Below, in pieces: positions 26,131-27,392 of a stretch of DNA of 27,392 nt; position 1 is the stretch's first letter; each line of letters begins with the position of its first letter. A program made the position numbers and the translations under genes. The stretch comes from Saccoglossus kowalevskii. Its lineage: Eukaryota; Hemichordata; Enteropneusta; Harrimaniidae. The notes below the pieces were generated by a model, which saw nothing but the letters and a program-made list of their open reading frames with translations, had not been told where the DNA came from and ran no database searches. Location: the NCBI RefSeq assembly GCF_000003605.2, contig NW_003133375.1, positions 32,638-60,029 of the forward strand, in the 5' to 3' direction.

Positions 26131-26448
26131 ATGATTTACAGCTAGTCACAGAAATATTGGGGTGACAAGATAGTTAAATTTAACTCCAATCATATGACCT
26201 ACATGTATTATGCTAGTCATCTCTATAAAAAAAAAACGATAATTTAAATAAGTTTATGAGGTTTTACAGGACTGAAAAAATATGAAAAAATGTTTGCGAT
26301 GATCAGATTTTTTTGGCAAAAACAAAGTTGTCAGCCAATTTGTGAGCAAATTTGCTAACTAGCTGTCCTTAGTACTTCTGATACTTAGTGTAATCTTTGA
26401 AAAAAACACATTTATCAAATCATTTATTGCATCATAATATGCCACTTT

Positions 26449-26484
26449 CATGACCTCTAAAGGTCACACATCCTGGTACTTTCA
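26449..26484. repeat. Single inverted copy of the 36-bp minisatellite unit
   Basis: On the minus strand it reads AAGTACCAGGATGTGTGACC followed by TTTAGAGGTCATGA, matching the array at 9724-10110. It contains the everted pair TGACCT-CTAA-AGGTCA. Confidence 0.75.
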
Positions 26485-27392
26485 TTACATGTATAAAAAT
26501 AAAAAATAATTTTTTTTATTGATTTTAAAAATTCATCAATTTTCATTCGGTGTATACTAAACCATCAAATTATTACTTATTTTGACTAGAAAAAAATCCC
26601 TGTAATTTACCTAAGTGTATGCGTTACTATTGGAACAAATACGGTATACAGTTAAACAAGAAGACCTTCAAAGTGCTAATGAAAAAGGTTCCGTAATTTG
26701 GCTTCAATCTTCTTCTTTAAGTGCTTTCATGGTTTACAAGTAAGGTGATTGATTGCTTGAAGCAATTCTAAAATGGTCAGTTTTACAAGCAGCAATTGAT
26801 TTAATCGATTAGATCACCATACTGACTTGGTGGAATCTATTTTGGTGTCATGTGTCATTTAAGTCTGTCCTATACTGAAGCAGTGAAATCACAACCAGGA
26901 CTAGGTGGAAATAAAATTAGTTTCTATCAGTTTTCAAAATTGATGCATTTTTTGTTTTAAGTTGTCATAAAAATTGTGCTTTTATTAATGTGTATCTAAA
27001 AAAACAACAACATAAAAGCAATAAAATTCATAATTCATTCTCATAAATCATATTATTATGCATCTGTCACCATAACGCCATAAGTTACAGCGTGCGTAAT
27101 TTTGCAATATTTTACGAGGTATTTTCATTCTACCATATTAGGAAATGCAAATTCCAAATATGGAATGATTATATGCATAAGAATTCTCTAATAATAAAAA
27201 CAAACATGGCTGCCACCAAGGTTTGACTGGACTCAGCACAAAGCAGTTTGCTGATTCTGTTCTAAACTTTTTAATTTTGTCATTCCCATGGTGTATCCTT
27301 GGAAGGAAAAGATTTATAATAATAAGGTTATTACGAGGATACCTCAAATGTATGCACTCAAGACAGTACTCCACGCATTGACCTCAGTTGCG
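26485..27392. other. Terminal flank without recognised gene
   Basis: AT-rich sequence to the end of the window. The 78-codon minus-strand frame near 27138-27374 shows no repeat, domain or splice support. Confidence 0.5.

Overview
The window reads as nuclear DNA of an invertebrate animal, most likely a marine lophotrochozoan and probably a mollusc (inference). It is AT-rich and intron-dominated, with GT-AG introns, many short palindromic (MITE-like) elements and numerous minisatellites. There is no operon-like gene packing and no prokaryotic signal. A repeat unit near 26 kb ends in GACGGACA-type steps and an AGCTCCGCT/AGCGGAGCT hairpin, which resembles repeat families I associate with bivalve genomes. 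That species-level guess is weak.

One gene dominates. It lies on the minus strand from about 20.8 kb (TATA box, then a first coding exon starting ACCATGG) down to about 2.6 kb. I assembled a 21-exon model by eye. Every junction has GT-AG ends and the frame stays open for 631 codons. The protein has four parts: (1) a basic, possibly N-myristoylated head, MGKGSSRLRRSKH; (2) two single-IQ exons; (3) an acidic, Glu/Gln-rich linker of 244 residues made entirely of 15 consecutive microexons of 33-63 nt, all phase 0-0; (4) a 729-nt exon with five IQ modules, one more single-IQ exon, and a tiny terminal exon coding only Gly-Asn-stop. The repeated module, an acidic IDIDLDDP-type stretch followed by AAVKIQASFKG, matches the architecture of vertebrate neurogranin and neuromodulin (GAP-43) and of Drosophila igloo. 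The likely role is reversible binding of calmodulin at eight IQ sites, probably near membranes in neurons. The role is inferred from the family.

The microexon array is the remarkable part. All 15 cassettes can be skipped or included without a frameshift. Eight consecutive ones (exons 6-13) have unusual donors with T at +3 (GTTTGT type), while the exons on either side have GTA or GTG donors. Several exons look like recent tandem duplicates that carried their intron flanks with them. A 1-kb satellite between exons 15 and 16 repeats, on the sense strand, a sequence resembling the exon 4 splice acceptor. This suggests a locus built for combinatorial linker variation, although no expression data are available here.

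Layout: 1-2624, repeats and 3' UTR/flank; 2625-20741, the gene with repeat-laden introns; 20742-20875, 5' UTR and core promoter; 20876-27392, non-coding flank with palindromic elements, a 157-bp tandem repeat, microsatellites and one orphan exon-like open frame at 24278-24430 on the minus strand. I found no tRNA, rRNA or CRISPR.
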